Assembly (NCBI GenBank): GCA_947259915.1
Contig: CAMYOC010000051.1
Span: forward strand, 221,165-268,297
Origin: an uncultured Gammaproteobacteria bacterium
Lineage (GTDB): Bacteria; Pseudomonadota; Gammaproteobacteria; Steroidobacterales; XN24
Direction: 5' to 3'
DNA length: 47,133 nt
Below are positions 9,354-16,028 of this stretch, piece by piece. A program made the translations under genes and the position numbers. The stretch's first letter is position 1, and every line of letters begins with the position of its first letter. The notes below the pieces were generated by a model that saw only the letters and a program-made list of their open reading frames with translations, did no database searches and was not told where the DNA came from.

Positions 9354-11552
9354 ATGACCCCATCATCATCGCGAACGGCCTTCACGCCAACCCGCCGCGC
9401 ACTGTTAGCGCTCGCGCTGGCGCTGGCGCTGGTGACGGCGGTACCTACGCTGGCGGACAGCGGCTTTGAATTCGGTGTGGATCAGATCGACGGCGACGGC
9501 TGGCAGGCGCGGGACATCCGGGTCTCAGTGATCCTGACCACAGACGGCCCGATACGGGCCGAGGTTCTGATTAAGGAAGCATCCCTGCCCGAACCGGTGG
9601 GTCTGGTAAAGGGGATTCAAGGGCGTTGCGATGATTTGTTTATCGGCACGCACACGATCCGCTGCGCACAAGCGTCTCTCACGCCCGGTGATCGGATCGC
9701 GTCACTGCCGGGCTTCTCGGGCGGTTTCAGCTATGAACGCGACAGCGGCGCCCTGAGCTGGGACATGACTGCCCGCCCGGAACCCGGCGGTGAGCTGCGC
9801 CTGCGCGGCGCCCAGCGCGGGACGAGCTGGTCGATCCGTGTAGATACTGCCGCGCTGAGCGCCGCGGTGATCGCGCCATTGTTTACCTCGGGAGAGGACG
9901 ATGCGCCGGAGCTCTACGGCAGCCTCGATGTCGTGCTCGAGGCCAGGAGCGCCGGCGACGGATTTACCGCGGCGTATCGGGGCCAGGCCGAGGGCCTGGG
10001 CGGTAGCAATACACTGGGCACCAGCGCGGCCGACGGGGTCGCGCTCACATTCGAGGGTCATGCGCACAGCGCCGCCAGCGGTCTGGACTTCGACATCGTG
10101 CTCGATGCGCCCCGGGGCGAGCTTTACCAGGAGCCCGTGTATGTCCGTCTCGACGATCATCCGGTGGAACTCGCCGCACGCGGCCAGTGGTCAGAGGCTG
10201 CGCTGATTATCGAGAACCTGAGCATCGAGCAGCCTGGCGTGATGAGCGGCAACGGTGCGTTTGAATTGCATCCGGCCGACGCCAGCGCCGATCAGGCCAT
10301 CGATAATCCCAAACCCGAAGATACGGCTACCGGCGATCCGGAGGATGGCAACGGGAATGATGAGGCGGAGGCCGAAACACCCCCTGCATGGACGGTGGCA
10401 TCGGGGCACCTGTCGCTGGATCCCCTCATCCTGCCGGGCGGATACGAGGTGCTGATGCGGCCGTTTTTGTCCAACACCGATCTGGGCAATATGGAGACCA
10501 GCGGCAGCCTGCGGGTAGATCTGGACCTGAAGGACGATGCACCGGAGGCCATTGACCTTGTCGTCGAGAATGTCTTTATGGATGACCGGGACGGCCGTCT
10601 CGCGCTCTATGGGCTGACGGCGAACTTCACCTGGGCGCGCGGACGGCAGCAAGCCGCCGAGGCGCCGGTGACGATCGGCTGGCAGGGTGGCTTTGTCTAC
10701 GGCATCGCTCTTGATGCGGCCCGTTTCGAGTTCGCCGTGGAACCCGGACAATGGCGATTGCGCCAGCCGACCCTGATACCGTTCCTCGGCGGTGGTCTGG
10801 CTCTGGACGCGCTCGAGATCGGTGACTTCACTCCGGGCAATGCCCGGGTTGCCATCGACGCCCGTCTGCAGCCGGTGAGCATGCTCGCGCTGACCCGGGC
10901 TCTGGACTGGCCGCCGCTGTCGGGAAACCTGTCCGGGGTGATCCCGAGCATGAGCTATCGTGACGGCGCCCTGACCTTTGGCGGCACGCTCGCGGCGCAG
11001 ATGTTTGATGGCGAGATCAGAGTGAGCAATTTTCGCCTGCGCGAGCCGTTCAACCCGGGTTCGCGTCTCGAGGCCGATATCGACATCGACGGGCTGGATC
11101 TGAAGCGGGTGACCGAGGCTCTGTCCTTCGGGCTGATCACCGGCAAGCTGGACGGTTATGTCAAGGGTCTAAAAATGATCGACTGGTCGCCGGTAGCCTT
11201 TGACGCCCGGATATTTACGCCGCCCGGCGACAAATCCAGACACCGGATCAGCCAGCGCGCGGTGGACAACATCGCCAACCTGGGCGGTGGCGGCGGCGCG
11301 GCGGCCCTGTCCAAGGGCTTCCTCAGATTCTTTGAGGATTTCTCATACAGCCGTATCGGACTCGGCTGCACGCTACGCTACGACACCTGCGAGATGTCGG
11401 GCATCGAGCCCGCGGGGACCGGCTACTATATTCTGCGCGGCAGCGGGCTGCCGCAGATCAACGTGGTTGGCTATTCGCGCAGGGCCAGCTGGTCCACCAT
11501 CGTCGAACAACTAAAAAGCATCATGGAATCCGAGGGCCCTGTTATAGAATAG
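9354..11552 (+). CDS. ydbH: YdbH-like AsmA-family envelope protein
   Basis: The 732-residue protein has an N-terminal signal or anchor segment (ALLALALALALVTAVPTLAD, residues 16-35). A long beta-rich body follows, with a low-complexity acidic linker near residues 310-345 (NPKPEDTATGDPEDGNGNDE). The C-terminal region (FGLITGKLDGYVKGLKMIDW, later GGGGGAAALSKGFLRFFEDF and GCTLRYDTCEMSGI) resembles the conserved end of YdbH proteins. In E. coli YdbH is one of the AsmA-like proteins linked to phospholipid traffic between the membranes. The neighbour just downstream resembles YdbL, which supports the assignment because these genes sit together in E. coli. It is shorter than E. coli YdbH. Start ATG 9354; the ribosome-binding site is weak. 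Confidence 0.65.
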   Translation: MTPSSSRTAFTPTRRALLALALALALVTAVPTLADSGFEFGVDQIDGDGWQARDIRVSVILTTDGPIRAEVLIKEASLPEPVGLVKGIQGRCDDLFIGTHTIRCAQASLTPGDRIASLPGFSGGFSYERDSGALSWDMTARPEPGGELRLRGAQRGTSWSIRVDTAALSAAVIAPLFTSGEDDAPELYGSLDVVLEARSAGDGFTAAYRGQAEGLGGSNTLGTSAADGVALTFEGHAHSAASGLDFDIVLDAPRGELYQEPVYVRLDDHPVELAARGQWSEAALIIENLSIEQPGVMSGNGAFELHPADASADQAIDNPKPEDTATGDPEDGNGNDEAEAETPPAWTVASGHLSLDPLILPGGYEVLMRPFLSNTDLGNMETSGSLRVDLDLKDDAPEAIDLVVENVFMDDRDGRLALYGLTANFTWARGRQQAAEAPVTIGWQGGFVYGIALDAARFEFAVEPGQWRLRQPTLIPFLGGGLALDALEIGDFTPGNARVAIDARLQPVSMLALTRALDWPPLSGNLSGVIPSMSYRDGALTFGGTLAAQMFDGEIRVSNFRLREPFNPGSRLEADIDIDGLDLKRVTEALSFGLITGKLDGYVKGLKMIDWSPVAFDARIFTPPGDKSRHRISQRAVDNIANLGGGGGAAALSKGFLRFFEDFSYSRIGLGCTLRYDTCEMSGIEPAGTGYYILRGSGLPQINVVGYSRRASWSTIVEQLKSIMESEGPVIE

Positions 11553-11595
11553 GGCCAGGCGTCCGGTCCCGGGTCACGACCGAGGAGAACAACAC

Positions 11596-12201
11596 ATGTT
11601 CCGACTTCAAGCGAAATTACTTATCGCCGCGACGGCATTGATCGCCGCCTGCGTCACCATCAACGTATATTTCCCCGCGGCCGCGGCGGAGAAAGCGGCC
11701 GACCGTATTATCGATGACGTCTGGGGTCCGGCCGCCGAAGCGGCGACGGGCGACGCCCAGGGCGCGGTCTTCGACGAGTTCGATCTGATGACACCCGTCC
11801 GGCTGGCCGCCAACAACGTGCTCGAGTTCCTGATCCCGAGCGCCCAGGCCCAGGTGGACTTCGATATCGATACCCCGGAGATCCGCGCGCTGACCGCGTC
11901 GATGAACGGGCGTTTCAAGAAGATGGAGCCGTTTTACAGCTCCGGCGCGATCGGACTGACCGGCGACGCGATGATCGATATCCGCGATCGCAATCTGGTG
12001 CCGCTGGCCCAGCGCAACACCATCCGCCAGCTGGTGGACGCCGAGAACAAGGACCGCAACGCGCTGTACAAGGCCATCGCCGTTGCCAACGGTCATCCCG
12101 AGTGGGAAGGTCAGATCCGCGATACGTTCGCCCAACGCTGGATCGCCAAGGCTTCGCCTGGGTGGTACTACCGCAAGGGTTCGGACTGGCAGCAGAAATA
12201 G
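11596..12201 (+). CDS. ydbL: YdbL-like DUF1318 lipoprotein
   Basis: The 201-residue protein has a lipoprotein signal peptide with lipobox LIAAC (acylated Cys19), followed by VTINVYFPAAAAEKAADRII. The C-terminal half (residues about 95-201) fits DUF1318: SSGAIGLTGDAMIDIRDR, then VDAENKDRNALYKAIAVANG and ending AKASPGWYYRKGSDWQQK, comparable to the end of E. coli YdbL. A GAGGAG motif 7 bases before ATG 11596 supports the start. It lies 43 bases behind the YdbH-like gene, probably in the same transcript, and is followed by a strong terminator. E. coli has a separate small lipoprotein, YnbE, between the two; none is seen here, and the acylated N-terminus may take its place. Confidence 0.75.
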   Translation: MFRLQAKLLIAATALIAACVTINVYFPAAAAEKAADRIIDDVWGPAAEAATGDAQGAVFDEFDLMTPVRLAANNVLEFLIPSAQAQVDFDIDTPEIRALTASMNGRFKKMEPFYSSGAIGLTGDAMIDIRDRNLVPLAQRNTIRQLVDAENKDRNALYKAIAVANGHPEWEGQIRDTFAQRWIAKASPGWYYRKGSDWQQK

Positions 12202-12314
12202 CGCGAGTTCAGCGTCTACAGGGCAGCTGAGCGAGAAGCGGAGCGGACGACGGACCGGATGGTCCCGGTCGTGGACGCGAGTTACCGTCACTCGCGCGCT
12301 GGTTTCGAAAAAGC

Positions 12315-12341
12315 AAAGACCCCGCCTCGGACGGGGTCTTT
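12315..12341. terminator. Bidirectional rho-independent terminator
   Basis: A 10-bp perfect stem AAAGACCCCG/CGGGGTCTTT (12315-12324 and 12332-12341) with a 7-base loop is followed on the plus strand by TTTGTTT and preceded by an A-rich stretch. It closes the ydbH-ydbL transcript and can also serve the small PEP-CTERM gene arriving from the other side. Confidence 0.85.
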
Positions 12342-12364
12342 TGTTTACTCCAGCTGTCCCGTTC

Positions 12365-12526
12365 TCAGCGGTTTCTGCGCCGTCTCAGCGCAATGCCCGC
12401 CAGACCAAGACTGAGCAGTGCTAACGAACCGGGTTCCGGCACATCCACCACCGCCACCGCATGCGCCGCCATCGGGACCATAAGCAGCAACGCTATTCCT
12501 GCGACAGTCCGAAAAAATCTATTCAT
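12365..12526 (-). CDS. Minimal PEP-CTERM protein (signal peptide plus sorting tag only)
   Basis: This 53-residue protein consists of a Sec signal peptide (MNRFFRTVAGIALLLMVPMA, cleavage expected after AHA) followed after about six residues by a complete PEP-CTERM sorting signal: VPEPGSLALLSLGLAGIAL and a terminal RRRRNR. PEP-CTERM tags are recognised and cut by exosortase in bacteria that secrete exopolysaccharide. Here almost no mature sequence would remain. The start at 12526 is supported by GGAG 7 bases upstream; the frame extends upstream without family resemblance. A sigma54-like promoter and a 32-bp repeat shared with the next PEP-CTERM gene lie upstream, so it looks expressed rather than a random remnant. 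A truncated relic of a larger protein remains possible. Confidence 0.7.
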   Translation of the reverse strand: MNRFFRTVAGIALLLMVPMAAHAVAVVDVPEPGSLALLSLGLAGIALRRRRNR

Positions 12527-12572
12527 CCGTAATCTCCAAAAAACGTCACGAGCCGTTGTCACTGAGGATAAA

Positions 12573-12587
12573 GCAAGATCTGTTCCG
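12573..12587 (-). promoter_or_regulatory. Possible sigma54 promoter of the mini PEP-CTERM gene
   Basis: On the minus strand CGGAACAGATCTTGC has the GG and GC dinucleotides 10 bases apart (-24/-12 spacing) and a perfect TTGC -12 element; the -24 element is weaker. It lies 46 bases before the start codon and 129 bases downstream of the 32-bp repeat. Confidence 0.4.
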
Positions 12588-12592
12588 TCCAC

Positions 12593-13189
12593 GCACTGAA
12601 GCGGACAAATGCGGCAACATTCGTCAATCGCTTGATCGAAATGTGATGCCGCTCACACAAGGTGGGCTGTTCCAGACCGGCCTGGCCTGCCGTCACAAGG
12701 GTCGAGAATCGCGGTTGTAAAGCCAGCCGACACCTAATCAGCCGGATCGGGAAGGACCTGGCCGTTGAACAGGTCCGGGTCGGGCAAGCCGAAACAAAGG
12801 GGCGACACCGGCAGATCCGGCGAAGATGCAATACGGCGGGCTGGTTATGACCCCAAGCTGTTAGAGGATGACAGCCTGCTCGTGGTTCTGCTCCAGAGGA
12901 TGTCTACGGCTAAAGAGCGAGCCGTTTTGACTTTAGAATAGCTTCTCGGCCGCCTCAAACCGTTTGCATTGAAGCGTGGCGTTACTGATACGCCAGAGGC
13001 CGGTATACCGATCCAGGGTTCCGACAGATTTTGTGTTTATAAAAAGATTGCTCAGCTTGTTGTAAGCCTGGAAAAGGAAACTCCGCAATAATAGCTGAGT
13101 CGCTGAACACGACTTTCCTGCCGGGAATCCGGCCATCTTTCATGCCTCTCTTGCTCAGCCCGTTTCCGGCGCAGCCGATCAGTGCTCTC
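12593..13189. other. Intergenic stretch with no intact gene
   Basis: About 600 bases between the two PEP-CTERM genes contain no convincing reading frame. They hold the 32-bp regulatory repeat (12717-12748) and, near 13050-13194 on the minus strand, a fragment that may derive from a transposase. The middle part, with lower GC than the flanks, looks like decayed sequence. Confidence 0.6.
12717..12748. repeat. 32-bp repeat copy 1, upstream of mini PEP-CTERM gene
   Basis: This copy matches 13949-13980 at 30 of 32 positions (differences: C/T at position 7 and G/A at position 29). The conserved core is GTAAAGYCAGCCGACACC, containing the spaced dyad TGT-N11-ACA. Both copies lie upstream of a minus-strand PEP-CTERM gene in the same orientation, which suggests a binding site for a shared activator. 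Confidence 0.75.
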
Positions 13190-13194
13190 AAAAA
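13050..13194 (-). pseudogene. Possible relic of an IS5-like transposase N-terminus
   Basis: A short minus-strand frame reads NGLSKRGMKDGRIPGRKVVF then SDSAIIA and LQQAEQ. The pattern LxxRG...GR..xFSD.AI followed by LRQAE-like residues recalls the N-terminal domain of IS5-family transposases. There is no catalytic DDE domain, no terminal inverted repeats and no intact continuation. The match is by eye only and could be chance. Confidence 0.25.
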
Positions 13195-13214
13195 GATCCC
13201 CGCACATGGCGGGG
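13190..13214 (-). terminator. Rho-independent terminator of the 191-residue PEP-CTERM gene
   Basis: In minus-strand RNA, the CCCCGC/GCGGGG stem (plus-strand arms 13198-13203 and 13209-13214) with a 5-base loop is followed after AUC by five U residues. It lies 35 bases past the PEP-CTERM stop codon. Confidence 0.7.
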
Positions 13215-13248
13215 TTCTCAATTCTACTTGCTTCTTGTTTTTAAGCGA

Positions 13249-13824
13249 TCAGAAAATCTTGCGTCGTCTCAGGCCCACGCCAACCAGGCCGAGGCCAAGC
13301 AGCGCCAGAGTGGTGGGTTCGGGAACGTCAGCGGGACGGAAACTGGTCAGGAGCAGATCGTCGCCGGCACCAAAATCTGTCGTAATCTGAAAATAATAGG
13401 TTCCCATAGGAGCGCCAATCGTGTTCGCGAACATGTTGAAGTCTCCCCCGGTATCTCCTGGCAGCGATGTTCCCCAGGGATCCATCGACGTGGGCTGACC
13501 GACCAGTTCTTGTGTCAAGTCAAGTGCAGTGTCGGTATACCAGAAGATGTCGTCAAAATTGGATTCGGTCCAGGTTCCGTTGCCGGAAGTGGCCCCTGAC
13601 ACCGTAATGGAAAAACTGGTGATGTATCCGGAGAATAGGCCGTTAAACCCGGGGTTCACCAATATTGAGTCATCAAGCGTAATCGTTCCGACCGCCACCG
13701 CGTTATTTCCGAAGCTCTCCCCGGACCAGTTCAGGTCAAAAGAGAGAAGCGCTGCATTCGCAGTCGTGGTGCCAAGCACCATCAGCAATCCTGCCGCCAA
13801 AACTGCCTTGATTCTTGTTTTCAT
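13249..13824 (-). CDS. PEP-CTERM sorting domain protein
   Basis: The 191-residue exported protein has a signal peptide (MKTRIKAVLAAGLLMVLGTT, cleavage after ANA near residue 24). A beta-rich, Gly/Thr/Asp-rich domain follows without cysteines or a recognisable enzyme motif. The C-terminal PEP-CTERM tag has VPEPTTLALLGLGLVGVGL followed by RRRK. Exosortase is expected to recognise the tag and release or attach the protein at the surface. The start is supported by GGAG 8 bases upstream. A good sigma54-like promoter (13870-13884) and the shared 32-bp repeat (13949-13980) precede it. No exosortase or exopolysaccharide gene is in the window. The exported domain's function is unknown. Confidence 0.85.
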   Translation of the reverse strand: MKTRIKAVLAAGLLMVLGTTTANAALLSFDLNWSGESFGNNAVAVGTITLDDSILVNPGFNGLFSGYITSFSITVSGATSGNGTWTESNFDDIFWYTDTALDLTQELVGQPTSMDPWGTSLPGDTGGDFNMFANTIGAPMGTYYFQITTDFGAGDDLLLTSFRPADVPEPTTLALLGLGLVGVGLRRRKIF

Positions 13825-13869
13825 CGTGTCTGCTCCGTTGGGTCAAAAAGAAATTCGGATTAGAACAAA

Positions 13870-13884
13870 GCAGTATTCATGCCA
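13870..13884 (-). promoter_or_regulatory. Sigma54 promoter of the PEP-CTERM gene
   Basis: TGGCATGAATACTGC on the minus strand matches the -24/-12 consensus TGGCACGN4TTGC at most fixed positions, with exact GG-N10-GC spacing. It lies 46 bases before the start codon and 64 bases from the upstream repeat, a normal enhancer distance for a sigma54 activator. Confidence 0.6.
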
Positions 13885-14293
13885 GCAACACAAACCACAT
13901 TATTTTCAGGTACTTGTGCGTGATATTAATTGCGGTGCTGCAGGAAGTGTAAAGTCAGCCGACACCTAATCAGCCGAATCAGGCTGGATCGGGCCAGGCC
14001 TGGCGCAACCGCGTGCCCGGCTCAGCAGCCCGCGGGCGAGGCACTCGGACAGCGGGGCACCAGCCGCCAACGAGTTGTCACGTCCGGACCGGTTTCTGGA
14101 TAGCAAGGCCTCATCGGTCGTCGTCATCCCCGGGCGGGATATCATCGCTTACCGCGCCGGTAACGGGCCCGGCACAGACGGCGCCGAAAGTTCCGAAGCT
14201 GGCGCTATGGGCCCAGTAGCCCTGACGCCGTCGGGGCCGGATTGCGGCCATCCGAAAGGGCGGCAGTGTCGCCTGAATTACCCAAGGGAGATA
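13885..14293. other. Intergenic stretch between PEP-CTERM gene and tRNA-Thr
   Basis: This stretch contains the second 32-bp repeat (13949-13980). The remaining 300 bases are GC-rich with no convincing reading frame, hairpin terminator or RNA gene that I can recognise. Confidence 0.6.
13949..13980. repeat. 32-bp repeat copy 2, upstream of PEP-CTERM gene
   Basis: Second copy of the element at 12717-12748 (30 of 32 identical, same orientation relative to the gene it precedes). The core GTAAAGTCAGCCGACACC contains TGT-N11-ACA. The position 64 bases upstream of a sigma54-like promoter suggests an activator site. Confidence 0.75.
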
Positions 14294-14369
14294 TGGTGCC
14301 GGGGAGAGGATTCGAACCTCCGACCCACGCATTACGAATGCGTTGCTCTGCCAACTGAGCTACCCCGGC
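14294..14369 (-). tRNA. tRNA-Thr (anticodon CGT)
   Basis: The complete cloverleaf reads on the minus strand: acceptor GCCGGGG/CCCCGGC, D-arm GCTCAGTTGGCAGAGC, anticodon stem ACGCA/TGCGT around loop TTCGTAA (anticodon CGT), T-arm with GGTTCGAATCC, and encoded CCA. Seventy-six nucleotides including CCA. Confidence 0.95.
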
Positions 14370-14424
14370 GCCGGGTGCAGGGGCGCGAAGTATAAGGCAC
14401 CGCCGCGGGCCGCGGCAACGCGGG

Positions 14425-14829
14425 TCAGGATCGGCGTTTGCGCACCTTGACCACCATCTCCACACCGGCGGATTCGGTGCCGGGCGGCAGTTCGGGCATT
14501 TCGGCCAGACGCACCGCGTGTTCAGGGATATCGATCAATTCGCCGGTATCGACATTGAAGAAGTGGTGGTGGGGACGGGTTGTTGAATCGTAGTAAAGCC
14601 GGCTGCCGTCGACATTGACCTCACGCACCAGCCCGCATTCGGCGAACAGGTTCAACGTGTTGTAGACCGTCGCTTTGGACACGCGGATCCCGGCTGCCAG
14701 CGCCGCCCGGAACAGATCGTCCGCTGACAGATGTTGTGGTCGTTCGAAGATGACTCTGGCGAGCGCCAGTCGTTGTGCGGTCGGTTTCGCCCCGTGCTGG
14801 CGAAGCCTGTCGCTGATATGTGCGTGCAT
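14425..14829 (-). CDS. Fur-family transcriptional regulator, Irr-like
   Basis: The 134-residue protein has the Fur winged helix (TAQRLALARVIFERPQHLSA, then VSKATVYNTLNLFAECGLV) and a dimerisation domain with RPHHHFFNVDTGELIDIPEH. It lacks the C-terminal CxxC zinc motifs of Fur and Zur; its only cysteine is in AECGLV. The HHH motif and the ending PPGTESAGVEMVVKVRKR resemble Irr, the haem-responsive iron regulator of alphaproteobacteria, more than classical Fur. A Fur-box-like sequence covers its predicted promoter (14849-14867), suggesting autoregulation or control by Fur. The exact ligand (iron, haem or peroxide) cannot be decided from sequence. Confidence 0.82.
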   Translation of the reverse strand: MHAHISDRLRQHGAKPTAQRLALARVIFERPQHLSADDLFRAALAAGIRVSKATVYNTLNLFAECGLVREVNVDGSRLYYDSTTRPHHHFFNVDTGELIDIPEHAVRLAEMPELPPGTESAGVEMVVKVRKRRS

Positions 14830-14848
14830 CGTTAGTTATGTCAACCAG

Positions 14849-14867
14849 TTGCGAATCATTCCCATTA
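14849..14867. promoter_or_regulatory. Fur-box-like operator
   Basis: TTGCGAATCATTCCCATTA closely resembles gammaproteobacterial Fur boxes built on GAATCATTCTCATT-type half sites. It overlaps the -10 element and start-site region of the promoter of the Irr-like gene. Confidence 0.55.
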
Positions 14868-14892
14868 TAGACGCTTGTCATGACGCGGTCAC
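14864..14892 (-). promoter_or_regulatory. Sigma70 promoter of the Irr-like gene
   Basis: On the minus strand GTGACC (14887-14892), a 17-base spacer and a perfect TATAAT (14864-14869). The expected start near 14857 is inside the Fur-box-like sequence and about 28 bases from the ATG. Confidence 0.65.
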
Positions 14893-14941
14893 CATCCTCA
14901 GACGGGCCAGCAGCCATGCGTTCCGGGTTTTCCGGCCGCAT

Positions 14942-14956
14942 TGGCGAAATAAGTGC
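14942..14956 (+). promoter_or_regulatory. Possible sigma54 promoter of the minor pilin operon
   Basis: TGGCGAAATAAGTGC has GG and GC separated by 10 bases but a poor -24 element beyond TGGC. It lies 62 bases before the fimT start. Weak evidence only. Confidence 0.25.
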
Positions 14957-15018
14957 CCTGCCCCGGTCTGTTTCGGTCGCCTAGCCTGACACCCTGCTCC
15001 AAGGAAGGAATAGGGATC

Positions 15019-15576
15019 ATGAGCGCCGAACGCGCCGACGGTTTTACGCTGCTGGAATTGCTTGCCACCCTGGCCATCGTCGCGTTGCTGGCGACCCTGG
15101 CGTCACCGTCTTTTCAGGAGACCTTGCTCAACGCACGGCGCACCGAGGTGCTCAACGCGCTGATCCGCTCGCTGCATCTGGCCCGGGTCGAGTCCCTGCG
15201 CGCCGGCCGGGAGGCGGTGGTCTGCCCGGTGGACGAAGACGGGCTGTGCGCCGGGCGCAGCGACAACTGGACCGGTGGCTGGCGCGTGTTCGTCAATCGG
15301 GTCGGTCGGGATCCATCCGTGCTCGATGTCGGTGATCATGTGCTGCTCGCCCGTGAGGGCGCCGGCGATCCGGCGCGCGACGGTCGCCTCAATGCGAACC
15401 GCGAGGCCTTTGTCTATCGGCCCTTCAATCGCCGCTCCACCAACGGCACGTTGATCTATTGCGATCGCCGCGGCGCACGCTCAGCGCGGGCGATCATCGT
15501 CAGCCATACGGGACGGCCGCGGATCAGTGATCGCAGCGGGCGTGGCGAACCGTTGACATGCCCGCTGGTGAGCTGA
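15019..15576 (+). CDS. fimT: Type IV minor pilin FimT/FimU (GspH family)
   Basis: The 185-residue prepilin has a short leader ending at the prepilin peptidase site (DG|FTLLELLATLAIVALLATLA), with the conserved Glu at position 5 of the mature protein, and a GspH-like globular domain. FimT/FimU proteins prime assembly of type IV pili at the inner membrane. The start at 15019 is chosen because AAGGAA lies just upstream and the longer in-frame extension does not fit a prepilin leader. It is the first of five genes that overlap by one to four bases, a tightly coupled minor-pilin operon. Confidence 0.87.
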   Translation: MSAERADGFTLLELLATLAIVALLATLASPSFQETLLNARRTEVLNALIRSLHLARVESLRAGREAVVCPVDEDGLCAGRSDNWTGGWRVFVNRVGRDPSVLDVGDHVLLAREGAGDPARDGRLNANREAFVYRPFNRRSTNGTLIYCDRRGARSARAIIVSHTGRPRISDRSGRGEPLTCPLVS

Positions 15577-16028
15577 TGATCAGCACCCAGACATGCTCTA
15601 TCCGCCAGCACGGCTTTACCCTGCCGGAAGTGCTGGTGGCGCTGCTGGTCTTCGCTATCGGTTTGCTCGGCGCCACCGCGCTGGCCGTGGAAGGGTTCAG
15701 GCTGGAGCAACGTGCGCTGCTGCGGGCCGAGATTGCGCTGCTGGCGGCGGATCTGGCCGGACGTATGCGCAGCAACAGTCCGGGTCATCGGGCCTATACG
15801 GGCGGCGCCGTGGATCATCGCTGCGCATCGACCATGACGCCGGCCTTGCTGTGTACCCCGGACGATCTCGCCGCCGATGATCTGAACGAGATCACCGCGC
15901 GCTTGCATCGGATCGAGCCCGGCGGCCGGCTGCGCGTTGAACTGCTCGATCCCGAGCCGACCGTGATCGCCATCGCCTGGGATGACGGCGAACGGGAGCA
16001 GGTCTACAGGCTGGCGGTGGCGCCGTGA
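15576..16028 (+). CDS. pilV: Type IV minor pilin PilV
   Basis: This 150-residue prepilin reads MISTQTCSIRQHGFTLPEVL, then LVALLVFAIGLLGATALA. It has the Gly-Phe processing site, the Glu5 equivalent and the LLG motif typical of PilV. Cysteines near residues 72 and 82 may form the disulfide seen in minor pilins. The start codon overlaps the fimT stop as TGATG. An upstream in-frame ATG at 15558 is unlikely because it lies inside fimT and would give a longer leader. Confidence 0.87.
   Translation: MISTQTCSIRQHGFTLPEVLVALLVFAIGLLGATALAVEGFRLEQRALLRAEIALLAADLAGRMRSNSPGHRAYTGGAVDHRCASTMTPALLCTPDDLAADDLNEITARLHRIEPGGRLRVELLDPEPTVIAIAWDDGEREQVYRLAVAP

Noticed and set aside
14013..14395. Short plus-strand frames before and across tRNA-Thr
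   Set aside because: They run through the tRNA gene and have Ser/Pro/Arg-rich random composition without a ribosome-binding site.
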